In this document: piece by piece, positions 63,374 to 64,000 of the stretch
Numbering within the stretch: the stretch's first letter is position 1
Layout of the letters: every line of letters begins with the position of its first letter
DNA from: Planctomycetota bacterium
GTDB lineage: Bacteria > Planctomycetota > J058
Assembly: GCA_019636275.1 (NCBI GenBank)
Contig: JAHBXY010000011.1
Coordinates: 1-64,000 of the forward strand
DNA length: 64,000 nt
Reading direction: 5' to 3'
Notes under the pieces: model-generated
Told to the model about the DNA's origin: nothing
Databases searched by the model: none
Seen by the model: the letters and a program-made list of their open reading frames with translations, nothing else
Position numbers and translations under genes: made by a program

Positions 63374-64000
63374 ATGGCGTCCCCCCAAGACGAGCAGGCG
63401 ATCGAGAGCCTGACCTTCGACCAGCTCCGCGGCGAGGTCGAGGGCGCGCGCTCGCGCCTCAACGACCTGCGCCTGCGGCTCGGCCGCTACTTCGTCGAGA
63501 AGCAGGAGCTCGTCGACCTCATGTGCGTGTCGACGATCGCGCAGGAGCCGCTGCTGATCGTCGGCCCGCCGGGCACGGCCAAGTCGGACCTGGTGACGAA
63601 GTTCTGCGAGGCGCTGGGGCTCGAGGCGGGCGACTACTTCGAGTACATGCTCACGAAGTTCACCGAGCCGTCCGAGCTGATCGGGCCGATCGACCTGACG
63701 CGCCTCAAGGACGGCTCCTACGTGCGCAAGGTCTCGGGCAAGCTGCCCGAGGCGCGGATCGCCTTCCTCGACGAGATCTTCAAGTCGAACTCGGCGATCC
63801 TCAACACGCTGCTGACGATCATCAACGAGCGCAAGTTCTACCAGGACGGCCGCCCCGTCCCCGTGCGCCTGCGCATGCTCTTCGCGGCGACGAACTCGGT
63901 GCCCGAGTTCGAGGAGCTGGCGGCGTTGCGCGACCGCTTCGTGCTCAAGGCCGAGAGCGTGCCGATCAAGGACCAGCACTTCGACCTCCTGCTGGAGAAG
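63374..64000 (+). CDS. MoxR/RavA-type AAA+ ATPase (partial)
   Basis: ATG 63374; 209 residues are visible before the edge. Walker A VGPPGTAKSDL at about 62-72, then MLTKFTEPSELIGPIDL, Walker B ARIAFLDEIFKSNSAILNTL split as IAFLDEIF and SNSAILNTL, sensor 1 LFAATNSVPEFEEL and ALRDRFVL. The MoxR family acts as chaperones for metal insertion or assembly, usually next to VWA-domain genes, which would lie beyond the window. Confidence 0.9.
   Translation, partial: MASPQDEQAIESLTFDQLRGEVEGARSRLNDLRLRLGRYFVEKQELVDLMCVSTIAQEPLLIVGPPGTAKSDLVTKFCEALGLEAGDYFEYMLTKFTEPSELIGPIDLTRLKDGSYVRKVSGKLPEARIAFLDEIFKSNSAILNTLLTIINERKFYQDGRPVPVRLRMLFAATNSVPEFEELAALRDRFVLKAESVPIKDQHFDLLLEK

Overview
The window is very GC-rich chromosomal DNA. 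Single 60-base lines reach about 88% G+C by hand count, and start codons are often GTG. No ribosomal or other taxonomic marker gene is present. The mix of an ECF sigma factor with a zinc-finger partner, a Ser/Thr kinase with a TPR-like tail, a MoxR-type ATPase, FHA, CheX and STN-domain proteins, and MshEN-like repeats fits a Planctomycetota-like bacterium. Myxococcota or another large-genome soil lineage cannot be excluded. Some genes carry apparent frameshifts, so either real decay or assembly error in G/C runs must be kept in mind.

Layout. 1-10.9 kb: ECF sigma factor with a RING-like/anti-sigma partner, M48 protease, two membrane proteins, PPK2 polyphosphate kinase, a PlsC/OlsB-like acyltransferase pair, a frameshifted HEAT-repeat gene, a Nudix hydrolase divergent from a selenocysteine tRNA, a repeat-rich gap, a stress-type SDR and CsbD. 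11-17.3 kb: a lipoprotein, FabG, RuvX-FHA, a papain-like protein with a CheX-like protein, then an inverted-repeat element and a VAT-1-type oxidoreductase. 17.3-21.8 kb: an island of visibly lower GC (62% in one counted line) with an FGE-fold protein, an ankyrin protein, two orphan proteins and coding remnants, resembling an immunity or accessory array. 22-25.5 kb: TrkH potassium transporter, ferritin-like protein, alpha/beta hydrolase and a Rho-N-type small protein.

25.9-44.6 kb is the main system: about 17 genes, all on the + strand, many with ATGA/GTGA overlaps. They encode an MDR dehydrogenase, a Gfo/Idh/MocA oxidoreductase, a dTDP-rhamnose-4-epimerase-like protein, a pseudo-glycosidase/CDP-paratose-2-epimerase-like fusion, a GT4 glycosyltransferase (frameshifted), four CgeB-like glycosyltransferases, a TIGR04290-like methyltransferase, an HD protein, a sugar nucleotidyltransferase, a glycosidase that looks circularly permuted, a dual-specificity phosphatase, a phosphoribosyltransferase-like/kinase-like protein, myo-inositol-1-phosphate synthase and a DUF72 protein. 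Together they look like a pathway for a methylated, probably inositol-linked glycoconjugate. That product is inference.

44.6-64 kb: small membrane/HEAT/thioredoxin-like genes, a second copy of the hexamer-armed repeat, a DHFR-like reductase, an STN protein, an FAD oxidase, DNA ligase D divergent from an ABC exporter, an amylo-1,6-glucosidase with TreZ, a CAGAGG-repeat region, a Ser/Thr kinase, one more CgeB-like transferase and a MoxR ATPase cut by the window edge.

Repeats are a theme. The two copies of a roughly 200-bp element with (CCCGTT)n/(GGGAAC)n arms lie between convergent genes. A second hairpin-forming family has two good copies and one weak one, and CAGAGG-type repeats occupy two other gaps.
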